A stretch of 64,000 bases of DNA from Typhlomys cinereus (lineage: Eukaryota; Chordata; Mammalia; Rodentia; Platacanthomyidae): positions 1,798,001-1,862,000 of the forward strand of contig JALPQD010000215.1 in NCBI GenBank assembly GCA_023101885.1. Direction: 5' to 3'. The notes beneath the pieces were generated by a model. That model ran no database searches. It was not told the origin of the DNA and saw only the letters and a program-made list of their open reading frames with translations. This document shows positions 47,617-56,780 of the stretch, piece by piece. The first letter of the stretch is position 1. Each line of letters opens with the position of its first letter. Both the position numbers and the translations under genes were made by a program.

Positions 47617-50088
47617 TCACAGCTTCTGCTGGGCCGAGACCCCCTTCCAGTAATCGAGGATGTCGTGCAGGTCCTCGTCCTTGGCGAACTGGACCTTCTT
47701 GCGCAGGGCGTGGCCGGCGGCCATGTACACCTCCTCGCGGTGGTGCTTCTTGTAGGGCCGGAAGCGCTCCCAGATCTTGTGCGTGCTCTCGGACGAGTAC
47801 TCGGGGCTGGAGGAGTACCCTGAGTAGTAATGTCTGGGGGACAGCTGGGAGTAGGTGGAGTCACGCTTGGAGCGGGTCAGCGGCTTGAGGAAGGACACGC
47901 GCTGGCTCAGGCTGTCGGCGCCCTCCTCGTAGTAGAGGGCGGGGAAGCTGTGCCGGTGCTCACTGCAGTGGTAGGCGGGCTTCACCTCCAGGTGGTGGAC
48001 GCCGCCGCTCCCGCCGCTGCCCGTGGGCACCAGCGGGAGCCGGTCCAGCGGGCTGTTGAGGGGGCTGCCCTTCTCGATGTACTTGGAGTCGCCCTTGGCC
48101 AGCCCCGAGGTGGCTGGATGGTCAGGCACGTCCAGGCTAAAAACCTTGGCGCTCTTGATGGAGCCGCTGGAGGACACGCTGCAGGTCTTGCGGGTCACCG
48201 CGGCGTCGGCGCTCAGCTGGCGCTGCAGCGGATGGTGGGCGCTCTCCTTGTAAGGGGGCGACAGGAAGCTGGGGCGCTCTAGCGCCCCGGGAGCCGTCGT
48301 CGAAGAGGCAGCCGCGGCAACGGCGGCGGCGGCGGCGGCCGTGGGGAGAGACTGGCACTCGAAGGCCAGCTCAGGGTCCCCGCTGCTGCTGCCGCCCCCC
48401 AGGAAAGAGGCCGTGTCCAGCTTGAGGGCATCGATGCAGTTGTTAATGATCTGGTTAACCTTGTCCACTTCCTTGGCGATGGTGGAGATCTCCGCGGCCG
48501 AGCCCTGGCCGTTCTCCAGGTCTGGGAGGTCGTCCTCGGGCCGGGCCAGACTGTCCCCCGCGGCACCCGTGCGCACCTCGATGTAGTTGCCCTTGGTGGC
48601 CACCTTGGGCGTGTCCAGCCCGGCCTCCAGCCCCTTGGCTGTGGGCAGCTTTTCCCCGATCATGGAGGGGATGGACGACATGCGGGCCACGGGCAGCACG
48701 GGCGGCTCCCCCAGCTTCTGGGCAGCGTGCACGATGGAGCCGGCGTCCACGTCGGCCCCGTAGCGCATCTCCAGGATGGTCTTCTTGACGTTGACAGATT
48801 TCTGCTTCTCCTCCTGCATGCGCCGCTTGCGCAGGCAGTAGTAGACGGCGCCCAGCACGATGACCATACCGAACAGGCAGCCCAGGATGGTCATGATGTA
48901 GTGCGTGGTGGTGGAGGTGCTGGGCGCCAGGTCGCCCGGCACAGGGTCTCGGGTGGTGAAGGTCAGGCAGGTGTGGTTGAAGCGGCGGCTGTTGCGCAAC
49001 GAGGTCACGCAGAAGGTGTACTCGGTGTGCGCGCGCAGCTTGTCCAGAGTCACGATCTCCTTCTTGTTCTTGAGGGTCATGACGTCGGAGAAGTAGCTGT
49101 TGTTGTACTGGACCAGCACGTACATCTTGCTGTAGGGGTGCGGGATGATGACCACCAGGGTGGCCGAGGTGAAGGTCACGTGGTGCAGCTTGATGGCCGG
49201 GCCCGCCGTCGCGTCCGTGGTGGACGAGGCGGGCGGCTCCACGGAGAGGATCTCGTCGGGGTTGAAGCCCGAGTTCTCATCGGGCTCCCGCTGGGCATCG
49301 GTGGAGTAGGGTGTGGGGTGGCTCACGGGCCGGGAGGGCAGTGAGCCGTTGCGACACTTGGCCTGCAGCACGGTGATGGCGTTGAGGCTGTGGTAGGGCC
49401 GGGGCACGAGCAGCGGGTAGCCGGCAAACTCCCGCGGCGACTCGCACTGCAGCCGGTCATAGTTCTTGGTGACGTTGTTGAAGACCACGAGCCAGGCGAG
49501 AAAGCCGAAGAGGTCACACTCGCAGCTGAAGGGGTTGCCCGCCAGCTCGCACACCATGAGGCTGGCGAGGCTGGCGAAGGTGGCGCCGTCCAGGCGGCTG
49601 AGCCGGTTGGAGGACAGGTCGATGCTGATGAGGCTCGGGCACTCGGAGAAGGCGGTGGGCGTCACCACCTCGATGAGGTTGTGCTGGACGAACAGGAACT
49701 GCAGGCGGCCCATGCCGCGCAGCATGCCCTCGGTCAGGTTGCTGAGCCGGTTGTAGCCCAGCTGCAGGACCTGCAGGCTGTTCTGGCCCAGGAAGGCGCC
49801 ATCCTCGATGTAGGAGATCTCGTTCTTGGTGAGGTTGAGGTCCGTGAGGTTCCCGAAGCGGTTGAGCGAGGAGTAGAGCACGGCTTTGAGCTTGTTCTCG
49901 TTGAGCCGCAGGTCGTGCACCGTGCTGTTGATGTGCTGAGGGATGGTCTCGTAGGGCGGCTGGTTCTGGCTGCAGATGGCCAGCCACACGTAGCCCTTGT
50001 CCCCCTCGATGAGCCAGCAGTCGGCACGCACGGCGCCCGGCCGGCACACGCACAGCAGCGCGGCCGCGCACAGACCCAGGCGCAGCAT
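47617..50088 (-). CDS. ELFN2: ELFN2: extracellular leucine-rich repeat and fibronectin type III domain protein 2
   Basis: This is an 823-residue type I membrane protein in a single exon. Seen in order: signal peptide about 1-22; N-cap cysteines C24 and C39; five LRRs with exact 24-residue spacing (motif starts 59, 83, 107, 131, 155); cysteine C-cap about 185-245 (C189, C191, C215, C245); FN3-like domain about 298-380; membrane span about 397-418 followed by a basic CLRKRR stop-transfer; and a cytoplasmic tail of about 405 residues. N-glycosylation sequons lie at N54, N80, N85, N117, N205, N247, N330 and N371. The tail has RVSF (730-733) and KVQF (798-801), both RVxF-type PP1 docking motifs. 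ELFN2 is known as PPP1R29 and as a postsynaptic adhesion protein that acts in trans on group III metabotropic glutamate receptors. The sequence matches my recollection of human ELFN2 (about 820 aa) far better than ELFN1. The ATG at 50088 has G at -3 and is the first in-frame ATG downstream of an in-frame TGA at 50349-50347. There is no frameshift or internal stop. A poly-alanine run (about 584-594) looks longer than in human. Confidence 0.97.
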   Translation of the reverse strand: MLRLGLCAAALLCVCRPGAVRADCWLIEGDKGYVWLAICSQNQPPYETIPQHINSTVHDLRLNENKLKAVLYSSLNRFGNLTDLNLTKNEISYIEDGAFLGQNSLQVLQLGYNRLSNLTEGMLRGMGRLQFLFVQHNLIEVVTPTAFSECPSLISIDLSSNRLSRLDGATFASLASLMVCELAGNPFSCECDLFGFLAWLVVFNNVTKNYDRLQCESPREFAGYPLLVPRPYHSLNAITVLQAKCRNGSLPSRPVSHPTPYSTDAQREPDENSGFNPDEILSVEPPASSTTDATAGPAIKLHHVTFTSATLVVIIPHPYSKMYVLVQYNNSYFSDVMTLKNKKEIVTLDKLRAHTEYTFCVTSLRNSRRFNHTCLTFTTRDPVPGDLAPSTSTTTHYIMTILGCLFGMVIVLGAVYYCLRKRRMQEEKQKSVNVKKTILEMRYGADVDAGSIVHAAQKLGEPPVLPVARMSSIPSMIGEKLPTAKGLEAGLDTPKVATKGNYIEVRTGAAGDSLARPEDDLPDLENGQGSAAEISTIAKEVDKVNQIINNCIDALKLDTASFLGGGSSSGDPELAFECQSLPTAAAAAAVAAAASSTTAPGALERPSFLSPPYKESAHHPLQRQLSADAAVTRKTCSVSSSGSIKSAKVFSLDVPDHPATSGLAKGDSKYIEKGSPLNSPLDRLPLVPTGSGGSGGVHHLEVKPAYHCSEHRHSFPALYYEEGADSLSQRVSFLKPLTRSKRDSTYSQLSPRHYYSGYSSSPEYSSESTHKIWERFRPYKKHHREEVYMAAGHALRKKVQFAKDEDLHDILDYWKGVSAQQKL

Positions 50089-50149
50089 GGCACCGGCCTC
50101 GACCCCGAGGAGGCCTGGCTGGGGTGGGGGGAGCAGCGCACGGCAGGGC

Positions 50150-50203
50150 CTAGCGACCGGAGGCGGTGGCCGGCGGCACAGTCCTCTCAGAAGCTGCCAC
50201 CAT
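50150..50203 (-). promoter_or_regulatory. Upstream ORF of 17 codons in the ELFN2 5'UTR
   Basis: An ATG at 50203-50201 sits in an optimal context (A at -3, G at +4). It reads 17 codons (MVAASERTVPPATASGR) to a TAG at 50152-50150, leaving 61 bases before the ELFN2 ATG. If transcribed it would be expected to reduce ELFN2 translation. The ATG overlaps a YY1-like motif, so the conserved element could be a transcription-factor site instead. Confidence 0.5.
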
Positions 50204-50346
50204 CTTGGGGGGGGTGACCCCTGACGCAGACTCCGGTCAAGGTGGGCGCTGGGTACACTTGGGAGGACTACAAGCCAGTGTTCCACCGGCTGGAGCTCCG
50301 ACCGCCACCGCCTCCTCTTCCTCCTCTTCCTCCTCGGGTTCTGGAC

Positions 50347-50424
50347 TCAGAACTGCAGACAGTTCCCACAGCAGCAGCACGGGGAGGTGGTGAGAGAGAT
50401 GGGGACAGGAAGGAAGACACCCAT
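50347..50424 (-). promoter_or_regulatory. Second upstream ORF, 25 codons, same frame as ELFN2
   Basis: An ATG at 50424-50422 lies just inside the putative acceptor at 50438 and reads 25 codons to the TGA at 50349-50347. It is in frame with the ELFN2 CDS, and that TGA prevents an N-terminally extended protein. The context is ordinary (A at -4, C at -3, G at +4). It is relevant only if the exon starts at 50438. Confidence 0.3.
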
Positions 50425-50884
50425 CTGTCACCAGGTTCCTGAAAGGAAGTCCCAAGAGAAGGTGACATGAGTGGGTGGGCCCGGAGCAGCCCCTGAGGCT
50501 ACAGCACAGCCCCACCCTTCACCCACACCCTCTCCCAAGACTTCTGTGCCAGGGAGCACTGGGGGGGGTCCCTGCTACCTAAGGCAAGGGAGGCCTGGGT
50601 GGGGGGAGGGGTCAAGACACGGGGAGGGAGGGGGGGGAGTGATGTGGGCCTAGGCACAGTCTGGGCCCCGAGGCAGAGGAGGCAGCAGCAGGACAGGACC
50701 AGGTGGGCAACCTGGGCGTGGCCAGGACAGTCTTACGAAGCCACAGGACTGCGTGAAGCCCATTCAGCTCACAGGAGCCCGAGCTGCAGGATGCGCACAC
50801 GGGGACACAGACAGACAGACACACACGTATACACCTACCATCTGCGCACACAACAAACAGGTCCCCATGCCCGAACGGGCGCCC

Positions 50885-51000
50885 CCAGAGCCGAGTAAAA
50901 ATTAAGAAACCCAGCGAGATGCCTTGTTCTCCGTGCCCAAAGATAAATAATTTGTTGTGTAACCGCTCTTGTTCCAAAAATAATTCCCTTGTCTCAGCTT
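50885..51000. promoter_or_regulatory. AT-rich island, candidate conserved enhancer
   Basis: AAAATTAAGAAACCC, AAAGATAAATAATTTG, TTGTGTAACCGC and AAAAATAATTCCC sit in GC-rich flanks. GATAAATA is forkhead-like and AATAATT is homeodomain-like. No repeat family explains it. Confidence 0.35.
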
Positions 51001-51699
51001 CCATGGGGGAGGGGAGCAGAACATGCTAGAAGTGGGCCCCCTTGCCTGGGGGAGGGTCTCTGCAGAGGCAGGGCAGAGGGAGGTCTGGTCCCACAGGCAG
51101 AGACAAGGCAAGGGAGGAGGCAAGGGGGCTCCAAGCCCCCCCCCAGCCCCCAGAAGCGTGCGTTCCAACAGAGGGGGCTCAGGACTGGCTGGAAAGCCCC
51201 ACGTCCCCTGCTATGGCTGACTGGACCAGAGAGGGACAGGGCTTTTCCCAGAGCAACACAGCAAAGTCTAGGCCATGAGCTGAGGGGCCCTGAGCCCAGT
51301 TGCACCCCCCTTGACTAGGTGGGTGCATCCCATGGTCTCTGAGGTGCCAAAGAGCTGATGCCCTCCCAGGAGCCGCCCTTGCTGAGCTGCAGGGGGTCAG
51401 GGAGGTCTTGCCTTGACCTTCCAGCCCCCTGGATCCCTCCCTCGCCTTCTCCATGGAGACACTGAGGCCTAAGCCCAAGACAGGCTCAGCCTCGTGCCTG
51501 GAGAGCTAGATGCAGCCAGATCTGGCTTCAGCTTGACCCCACCCACCGCCCAGACCCTTGAGAGAGCTCTGTCCCTGCAGGAACCAAGGGTGCTCAACTA
51601 GAGGGGAGTCACAAAAGCCACCCCTGCCTCCCACCTCCCCCCAACCCCAAGGAAACTCCAATTGGAAGCATGTGGGTTCTGTGTAAGAGAGAAGCTGAC

Positions 51700-51707
51700 T
51701 GACGTCA
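51700..51707. promoter_or_regulatory. Perfect CRE palindrome TGACGTCA
   Basis: A full CREB/ATF site about 1.6 kb upstream of the ELFN2 ATG. CpG-containing CREs survive poorly by chance in methylated DNA, which adds weight. Confidence 0.4.
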
Positions 51708-53317
51708 CAGCCCCAGAGGCGGAATGGGAGGGAATGGGGAAGAAACCCAGAGGAAGCCACGGTTGCAGGCAGAGGAGGTGGCAGGTGACGGGGTCCAGCC
51801 AGGGTCAGTGCTGACACAGCAGGGTGGGGGAACCCCTGAGGTAGTCCCTCCTCTCAGGCATCCCCGCGAGGGTGGCATGGGGGTGTCAGCCCATCTGGCC
51901 TTGACTCTGTAGCACCCCGGTCTCCAAACTCAAGGTAGACTTTGGACCCATGAAGCATGACTCCTGAGGAACCCCAGATTAGTCCTAGTTCTCTCTGCAC
52001 CTCAGTTTCCCTCCCACAGGCATCCTGGTTGTGCCGGAGGTGGGCTGTACCCTCTGTCTCCACACCTCGGGGAGCCGGCAGGCAGCCTGTCAGAATGCAG
52101 TCTGTGGGAACACAGTCCTCCTCAGTCAGGGGAACGTCTGGGGACCACATCGGTATGCAGGTGCATGCTCAGGTGTGTAGCGGGCTCAGCGTGCAGACAC
52201 AGGCGTACCAATGTGTGCAAGGGGACAGCACGCCGGCAGACGCACGGACATGCGCATGCATGTCTGTGTGTAGGTGTGTGTGTGTATGGGATGATTCATG
52301 CTGATGCGGTCAGAGGAGGCAGACGTGCATCCTATCTGGGGCTTTGGGAACGAAGACAGGCGCACACACACACACCTGCCCTGTGCTGTCTGAGCACACG
52401 CATGCTCCTCATGCACATGTGTGCACATGTAAAACCTCAGCCCTACACAGCACATGCCTCCTCCCTCTCCTCAGATCCAAGCCATCAAACCAACACAGCC
52501 TTAGCCGGGAGCCTCGGGAGGCGCAGACCAGGGCGAGGGATGGGAAGCGGCCGAGGAGGATGCACAGAAGGGCCCCAGATTTGGAGGGGCGCTGTCTACC
52601 CAGACGGGAACGGGCAGAGCGTGGTGTCAAGGTGACCCTGCCGTAGGCCTCCCCGGCTTCTCGGGTCCTCAGGACCGCGTGGGCCGAGGCCCAGCTCCCC
52701 ACATCCCCCCCACCCCATGACGCAGCCCAGTGGGGAGGAAGCTCCCATCACCCCGTTCCAGGTGCGTCAGCCGCCCCGTCCCATCCCGGGCTGCCTGCCT
52801 ACCGCCCGTGGCAGCCTGACGCAGCCAGGAAGGGGACAAGGAGGCCGCGAGGGCGCTGACGGCAGCACTTGGCCCCCCGCCCAGAGGCTCGCCGCTGGTG
52901 CAGGTGTGCAGGGAGCGGGGAGAGCGAGTCTGGCGCTGAGGGTCCCCGGGGTGGGAGGGGGTCAAACAGGCAAGGTCAGCTCCTCCTCCTCCCATGAGCC
53001 ATCAGCAACCCACGATGGCTCCTGGCCCTGGGGCACCTTGGGGGTCACGCGGCCAAGATAGAGACCAGGGAAGGCCACAGCCACATTGCAGACAAGTGCT
53101 GGCAAGAGCAGTCGGGCAGCTACAGGCTGCATGATGCCCCCCTCAGACTCCTTGCACAGGAGAGAAAAGAGCCCAGGCAAGATGGCAGGCCGGACACCGC
53201 ATCTCCTCCTAGGCTTGGCGGCCAGCTGGGGGTCTTGCTCTTGTCACTGATGCTGTGAGATTTCAAGACCCTCCACAGGCTAAAATCTTGAGATGGAAGA
53301 CAAACCAGACTCAGCGG

Positions 53318-53395
53318 GATCTCAGCCTTCCGAAGGGGAAACTGAGGCCAGGACACAGGAAAGTAGGTGGTCAGACTCAGAACCCAAGGTCCCCT
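53318..53395 (+). repeat. MIR SINE fragment
   Basis: GGGGAAACTGAGGCCAGGAC then GGTGGTCAGACTCAGAACCC, the MIR core order. Confidence 0.65.
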
Positions 53396-53483
53396 GAGTC
53401 CTCAGGGGTTTCTGTTCCCCCGTCCTCCTCCAGACAACAGCCGCCCCAAGCGAGGGGTACAGCTCATGGCAGCAGTGAACCCT

Positions 53484-53492
53484 TATAAAAGG
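53484..53492 (+). promoter_or_regulatory. TATA-box-like TATAAAAGG
   Basis: TTATAAAAGGCAG in a GC-rich setting is a strong TATA match on the plus strand, antisense to ELFN2. No convincing transcript or ORF follows, so it may be fortuitous. Confidence 0.2.
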
Positions 53493-54840
53493 CAGTGCCC
53501 GGCCCGTGGGGTCCTCGCTGGGGCTTCTTATGATGACGTTACAGCCCTTGTCAAACTCAAGGTCAGGGGGCCGGGGGCTCCGGGGGCGCCGGGTTACACC
53601 CTTTGCCCCCTCAGCAGGATGGCTGTCTGGCTCAGTTACACGGTTGTCCTGCCTGAGCCCTCCCGCGTCTGGGCCAATCTGGAAGGAAGACAGGGGTGTG
53701 GGAGCTGGACACAGAGAATCGGCCTGCTCCGAGAGCTTGTGGGGGGTCTCAGTTTCCCTTCTTGGGTGGCAAAGTGAGTAGCCATCCAGAGGATCCCAGA
53801 AAAGTGCAGGACGCAAAGGCGCACAGCACAGGAAGCCCCTGGGGGGACACTGGTCAGCGGAAGGGACGAAGAGGGGATGTGCCCAGGGGAGCGGCCACCC
53901 CCGTTAGCCAGGATTGGGGAGGACCAAGGATGCCCCCCGGGGTCCAGCCGGGCTCCCAGGCCTTCCCTTGGGGAAGCACGGCCACGGGGCCAGTAGGCCA
54001 CTTCCGTTCTGTCCCCGGGGCCACAGCTTTGCCACCCCTCGGGGTGGGGTCTTGCTGCTGCCTCGGCCTCCCGGGGCTCCGTCCTTCCTCATTGGCGCAG
54101 GCCGCGGCGGCCACTCAACTGGGAAGGGAACCGTTTGGATTTCAGGTCTGGCAAAAGGCGCAAACTCAGAAACCAGAGACAAGAGGCTCTTGTGGTGGGA
54201 GGTGTGGGAGGTGGACGTGTGAACCGCCCTTTCGGGGCTCCTGTCGCCTCTCCTCAGTCACAGGGACCCCTGTACTAGCGTACAGCTGATCCACTGTCCT
54301 CGACGCTTCTGTGACGCCCGCCGTAGGTGCCGGTAAAGCTCTGGTTCTCCAGCTTCCTCGGCAGGGCCGGGTCTGGGAAGGGGGAGACACACGAGCTGGT
54401 CATGTGGTGGGACCCCCATCCCTCATTCAACCCCCGACAGACTAACTTCTCCATCCAATTCTTTCTCCAGATCAGCTGTGCTCCTCAGCCCAGGCGTGCT
54501 CCTACCTCAGGACCTTTGCATGGGATGTTCCCTGCTGGACATTCACTTCCACTAAGGCGCCATGACCCACTTCACCAGGGTCTCTGTTCGACTGCTCCCC
54601 ACCCTCACTCCTACCTTCTCTGGCATCTCTCAGATCTAAGAGCATCCCCTCATCAACCGTGGCCCAGATTCCCTCATGGCAACTCCACACTGGCTGACAT
54701 CCAGCCCTGCTCAGATGCACTCCCTTAACCTGCCCGGGGGAGCAGCTCAGAGCAAGTCCCTCCTGTCGGCGGGCACGACCCCGTGCCTGCCGCAGGGTTA
54801 CGCACAAGAGGTGGCCTCAGGGCCCCCTTATATACGTCTC

Positions 54841-54930
54841 ATTTTACAGAACAGGAAACAGGCTCAAAGAGGTGCACTGATTTTACACAAGGTCACACAG
54901 CTAGGAACGAAGAGCAGCCCGAGTGCTTGA
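54841..54930 (+). repeat. MIR SINE
   Basis: ATTTTACAGAACAGGAAACA, GGCTCAAAGAGGTGCACTGA, AAGGTCACACAGCTAGGAAC: a well-preserved MIR core. Confidence 0.9.
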
Positions 54931-55640
54931 AGCAGCCAGGCTTTCTGGGGTCTCTGCGGGGAGGGGACTGCTTGTGGCCGCTGTCTTACTCCCCCACCGA
55001 GAGCTCTCAGTACCTGCCTGAAGCTTTGTCTTCTGCCTACTGTCCCTGGGTCCAGCTGCCCTAGGCTCCCTCCCGCTGTGGAGTCTGCGTGAGGGCCAAA
55101 GTGGTCTGAGGTGAGTGGCCTTGGAGGCCCCAGACTTCCTTGGCTCCCTCCCCCCCCCCCCCCCGTGTTAATGCAGCACAAGTGTCACCAGGGTCCTCAG
55201 GCCCCTGGCCAGGCACCCTGATGTCCTCAGGCTGTCCCGGGTGGGAGTTGGGGTTTACCCTCCCCATTCAATCACATCTATCGTGTCTCTTTAGTCTCCG
55301 CCCACACCCAGCTGCTCTGCAGCCTGAGAGAACCGGCCTTGCCCTTGCTGCTGTGGCGCCCACTTCCGGCTCTGTGCTGGGGGCGCCATGGCCGTGCCCA
55401 GGCTTGGGAGGCCGGGAGCCCGCTGTGCCACCTGACGCACTGGGGTACGTCCCTCCACACGCCGCCAGGGCCCATCATATACCTGCTCTCTGGACATAGT
55501 GCTGTTGCAGCAGTTGCACCTTGTCTTCCCTGGTGGGCCTCCAGAGACTAAGAAGACCCCACAGGCCGACAGCACCCAAGGCTGGAGGGGGCCTGAGCAT
55601 TCTGAACCTGGAGACCCTGACCTGGACCTTTGCCAAGAAG

Positions 55641-56086
55641 GGCTTGGGCTGCCATGGGTGGGCCTAAAACATCGTGGGCGGAGGAGCCTCAACTTCCAGG
55701 GAAGGAGTCTGGACTTCCATGGGAGGAGCCTCAAGCTTCCATGGGAGGAGCCTCAGCTTCCATGGGTGGAGCCTCAGCTTCTATGAGTGGAGCCTCAACT
55801 TTCAGGGAAGGAGTCTGGACTTCCATGGGAGGAGCCTCAGCTTCCATGGGCGGAGCCTCAGCTTCCATGGGCGGAGCCTCGACTTCTATGGGTGGAGCCT
55901 CAGCTTCCATGGGTGGAGCCTCAGCTTATAGGGATGGAGCTCTAACCTCCATGGACAGTCTGGGCTTCCATGGGTGGAGTCAGATGCCATGGGAGGAGTC
56001 TCAGTTTCCACGGATGGAGCCTCAGTTTCCATGGGTGGAGCTTTGACTGCCATGGGCAGAGCCTCAACTGCTGTGGGTGGAGCCAG
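55641..56086 (+). repeat. Minisatellite, 21-bp unit, about 20 copies
   Basis: The unit is close to CTTCCATGGGTGGAGCCTCAG. A variant pair (AACTTCCAGGGAAGGAGTCT) recurs after 106 bp (55691 and 55797), so a five-unit block has itself been duplicated. The unit length is a multiple of three, which keeps frames open (period-7 peptides such as MGGASAS); these are artefacts, not a gene. Confidence 0.95.
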
Positions 56087-56715
56087 AGAAGAGCCTCACC
56101 TCTGGGCCGGGAGGCCTGGATTGCTAGTCCCCAGTGCTGTCAAGGCAAGCTAGTACCTTCGCTCTGGGCCTCGGTTTCTCATCTATTCAGAGAGCAGCAG
56201 TGTTCGTGGGGCCCAGGCTTGTGGGGGTCCCTCTTACCCTCTTCTTCCCAAGGCATCACAGTTGTCTCCGGCACTGACCACGTCCAGGCCTCCCCGCAGC
56301 CACAGCCAGGAAGTACAGGACTTGTGTAAAGCATTGGCCTTGGTCATCACCACGGCTGGCTCAGGGAGCCCCAACCCCGGCTCTGTGCGCAGCCCTGCAC
56401 CTCCTGGCCCACCCAGCCACCCCTGTGGGGCATGAGACCCTGGAGCCCACTGCAGGGAAGTCCATGCCACTTCCTCTCCTGACCGTCCCACAAGCCTCCA
56501 GGCTATTCAGGGGCTACCCCTCTTGCTCCCCCCGGAACACCACCCTCTGCACTAACTCTACCTCCCCCACTGCCCCTGACCCCTGCCCTCTCCCCACCTT
56601 GGCCTCGCCTCCCCCACCTGGCTCGGCGGCAGCCCCTGGGTGCTACTCACCGGTCTCCACTGGACCCGCTCCTGCACAGCGCCTGCGCGCGCACGCTGCC
56701 TCTGCCTGCATGGCC

Positions 56716-56780
56716 TCCATTCATTCATTCAATAAACATTTATGGAACACCTACTATGTACCAGGCACCGGCTAGGTCCA
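56716..56780 (-). repeat. L2 3'-end-like fragment, reverse
   Basis: CATTCATTCATTCAATAAAC, TTATGGAACACCTACTATG, TACCAGGCACCGGC, a typical ancient L2/MIR-associated 3' end. Confidence 0.75.

Larger units (their letters stand above)
47600..50210. other. CpG-rich block over the ELFN2 coding exon
   Basis: CpG dinucleotides are frequent over the whole coding exon, in contrast to the flanks. Seen in the raw sequence, for example 48000-48600 and 49200-50100. Such intragenic islands are common over large single coding exons of neuronal LRR genes. Part of the signal reflects GC-ending codon choice. Confidence 0.7.
50089..50438 (-). other. ELFN2: Probable 5' untranslated part of the ELFN2 coding exon
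   Basis: On the minus strand a pyrimidine-rich stretch ending CTTCCTTTCAG (AG at 50440-50439) is a good splice acceptor, which would start the exon at 50438. A weaker acceptor ends CTGTCTGCAG near 50358. The segment contains a GAGGAA-type purine repeat (50311-50334) and two upstream ORFs. ELFN2 is known to have noncoding 5' exons and a single coding exon, so a spliced 5'UTR is expected. A YY1-like AAGATGGTGGC around 50198-50208 leaves open an unspliced start here. Confidence 0.45.

Noticed and set aside
49390..50217. 275-residue plus-strand open frame opposite ELFN2, and the 205-residue one at 48727-49344
   Set aside because: Antisense shadows of a GC-rich coding exon; composition (valine, histidine, glycine, glutamate) mirrors the ELFN2 codons and no domain is recognisable.
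50089..50286. 66-residue N-terminal extension of ELFN2 in the same frame
   Set aside because: It starts at GTG, not ATG. There is no in-frame ATG between the TGA at 50349-50347 and the ATG at 50088, and the true signal peptide begins at 50088.
55630..56046. 138-residue open frame with repeated MGGASAS peptides
   Set aside because: It is produced by a 21-bp minisatellite whose unit length is a multiple of three; all related frames are open for the same reason.
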